This document shows, piece by piece, positions 62,994 to 64,000 of a DNA stretch of 64,000 bases (the stretch's first letter is position 1; every line of letters begins with the position of its first letter). The translations under genes and the position numbers were made by a program. The DNA is from Chitinophagales bacterium (GTDB lineage: Bacteria; Bacteroidota; Bacteroidia; Chitinophagales; UBA10324), in the NCBI GenBank assembly GCA_019694975.1, contig JAIBAY010000004.1:62001-126000 (forward strand). Direction: 5' to 3'. Below the pieces are notes generated by a model. The model did not search any database. It was not told where the DNA came from and was given only the letters and a program-made list of their open reading frames with translations.

Positions 62994-63045
62994 CTTTGTG
63001 CTCTTTGTGGTTCATTTTTCTCCTTTAACCACAAAGGACACAAAG
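62994..63045. repeat. CTTTGTG-type inverted repeat after the protease gene
   Basis: CTTTGTGCTCTTTGTGGTT (62994-63012) and AACCACAAAGGACACAAAG (63027-63045) match at 17 of 19 positions and flank a 14-nt loop; a further partial copy (CTTTGTGTTCTTCGTG) precedes at about 62974. It can act as a terminator for the protease gene. This unit is a common dispersed repeat in Bacteroidota and other phyla. Confidence 0.6.
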
Positions 63046-63102
63046 CACCAATACTTTTAGCAGTATAACCTTTTTCATTCAACGGGAACAGCGCTTGCAG
63101 GT

Positions 63103-63585
63103 TTAGCGATATTCAGGATGTGCTTCGATAAACTTGTGCAAAGCAATGCCCGCTTTTTTCCTGATCTTATTTTGGAAGAAGTTGCTCCAGCCAAGTAAAA
63201 TTCCGGTAATGCCCAAAGCCATGCGGGTCCACTTCCACAGATCAAATTGGTCGGTGTGACGGAAAATTTTACCATCACGGAACTCAAAGACTGCATGAAT
63301 GATGTTCACTACTTTTCGTCCACTGCCTGAGAAAGTATAAGCCGCTTCCCAATAGCAGGTGCCCGTATCTCCGGCTGCTTTCACATCACGCCAGGTGAGC
63401 TGAAGGTCGCTGCCATTGGCAATCAGCATATGCCACATGGCATTTGCTTCCTTCCCTTTGAGTTGCTGAAAAACAGGATCGGAAAATACTACCTGCTCAT
63501 GATAACAGGTTTGCATGGTACGGAAGTCACGGGCCTGAAATGCACGGTAAAACTGATCTATAACTAAAGCGTTGTCAGGAGGCAT
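63103..63585 (-). CDS. NTF2-like/SnoaL-fold protein
   Basis: A 160-residue protein whose first 115 residues show the NTF2-like fold (FYRAFQARDFRTMQTCYHEQ, VFSDPVFQQLKGKEA, HAVFEFRDGKIFRHTDQFDLW). These act as small-molecule isomerases or binding proteins. A C-terminal amphipathic or hydrophobic stretch (MALGITGILLGWSNFFQNKIRKK) extends the fold. The 63586-63771 gap upstream shows no gene. Confidence 0.8.
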   Translation of the reverse strand: MPPDNALVIDQFYRAFQARDFRTMQTCYHEQVVFSDPVFQQLKGKEANAMWHMLIANGSDLQLTWRDVKAAGDTGTCYWEAAYTFSGSGRKVVNIIHAVFEFRDGKIFRHTDQFDLWKWTRMALGITGILLGWSNFFQNKIRKKAGIALHKFIEAHPEYR

Positions 63586-63771
63586 ATCAGCGGAGTTTGG
63601 AGAAAGTCAGCTTGCCGTTTCAGCTTGCTGAGTTTCCGGATGGAAAGATACAATCAATGTACAAAACGAAATGTTGCGCATTGTAAAGCAGCATTTCTGA
63701 AACCGGAAAAAAACTCCGGTGGAAGGAATGATGTGCCAAAAGCATGATATCGTTACGCAATACGGCAACGA

Positions 63772-63806
63772 TAAAAAGCAATCCGCCGGCCTCATCAGCC
63801 GGCGGA
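63772..63806 (-). terminator. Terminator of the rightmost gene
   Basis: CCGCCGGC (63783-63790) and GCCGGCGG (63798-63805) form an 8-bp GC stem; the minus strand then reads ATTGCTTTTT. It lies 24 bp past the stop of the partial gene at 63830. Confidence 0.8.
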
Positions 63807-63829
63807 GTTCCCGGAGTTAAATTGTAACA

Positions 63830-64000
63830 TCAGCGGCTGCTGATGAGTCCTGCACCGTCTTTTTCGAGAATGAGCGTGGTAATGCCATGCATACCATTCA
63901 TGTCAATCGTCTTTAAGCGGTAATAAAGTATCATGCCCGGTTGGAGTAATGTTTCCCGGTCACATACTTTATAGTGTGCGCCAACGGCATATCGGTTTTT
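63830..64000 (-). CDS. 3' end of a secreted protein with YYRLK motif (partial)
   Basis: The last 56 codons read on the minus strand contain GMILYYRLKTIDMNGMHGI, a frequent sequence near the end of surface proteins of this phylum. In most of those a type IX sorting domain follows; here the frame stops within 25 residues (SSR, TGA) and a terminator follows at once. The start is outside the window. Confidence 0.6.
   Translation of the reverse strand, partial: KNRYAVGAHYKVCDRETLLQPGMILYYRLKTIDMNGMHGITTLILEKDGAGLISSR

Overview
The window comes from a Bacteroidota chromosome, most like the Chitinophagales/Saprospirales side of the phylum (inference from gene content). The evidence is: at least five proteins with type IX secretion (T9SS) C-terminal sorting domains, a GLPGLI-family protein beside a CarboxypepD_reg/plug/barrel receptor, DUF3127, DUF5916 and BshA (bacillithiol) genes, the Batl-like RDD/SpoIIM/DUF4129/DUF4350/MoxR/DUF58 set, and promoters matching the Bacteroidota consensus (TTG about 19-21 nt upstream of TANNTTTG). 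No tRNA, rRNA, CRISPR array, prophage or complete transposase gene was seen.

Layout. 1-6090: end of a T9SS protein, an OmpR-type regulator and histidine kinase (ATGA-coupled), and a divergent GLPGLI plus outer-membrane receptor pair, with phased TTAACC repeats between the two units. 6229-8343: tail-specific protease. 8413-9044: a probable small RNA gene with its own promoter and terminator. 9045-16107: Mg2+ P-type ATPase, GNAT acetyltransferase, small secreted Ala/Lys-rich protein (preceded by the same repeat in the opposite orientation), and a coupled aspartyl protease plus four-module glycogen-binding protein. 16108-19407: TetR regulator and paaABCD (phenylacetyl-CoA epoxidase) behind a 6-2-6 operator-like palindrome. 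19499-21100: nadD, cold-shock protein, RibD-C/DHFR-like reductase. 21270-32584: DUF58/MoxR and DUF4350/DUF4129/SpoIIM/RDD genes, split by a T9SS protein, an ECF sigma factor with a coupled putative anti-sigma/beta-barrel fusion, and a MITE-like element. 32621-36746: two paralogous class III cyclase-TPR proteins. 36939-40545: secreted and T9SS proteins, a T9SS-gene relic and a lipoprotein. 40799-45418: nadB, then rplM-rpsI-rpsB-tsf.

45419-52071 lies between tsf and pyrH, which are usually neighbours. It holds a lipoprotein gene with a broken start reading frame, two large T9SS repeat proteins and a group-II-intron-like RNA remnant, and is bracketed by two related ~47-bp sequences. I read it as an inserted accessory segment. 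52072-64000: pyrH, a barrel-like protein, bshA, DUF3127, an ABM monooxygenase-like protein, a second ECF sigma/anti-sigma pair, a DinB-like protein, a DUF5916 outer-membrane protein, an M43-type metalloprotease with T9SS tail, an NTF2-like protein and the 3' end of one more secreted protein.

System level: the best leads are a possible two-component regulon (TTAACC boxes at 2495-2531 and 12407-12451), the unidentified RNA at ~8665-8833, and the tsf-pyrH insertion with its poly-T frameshift and intron-like relic. Family names rest on motif recognition, without database searches.
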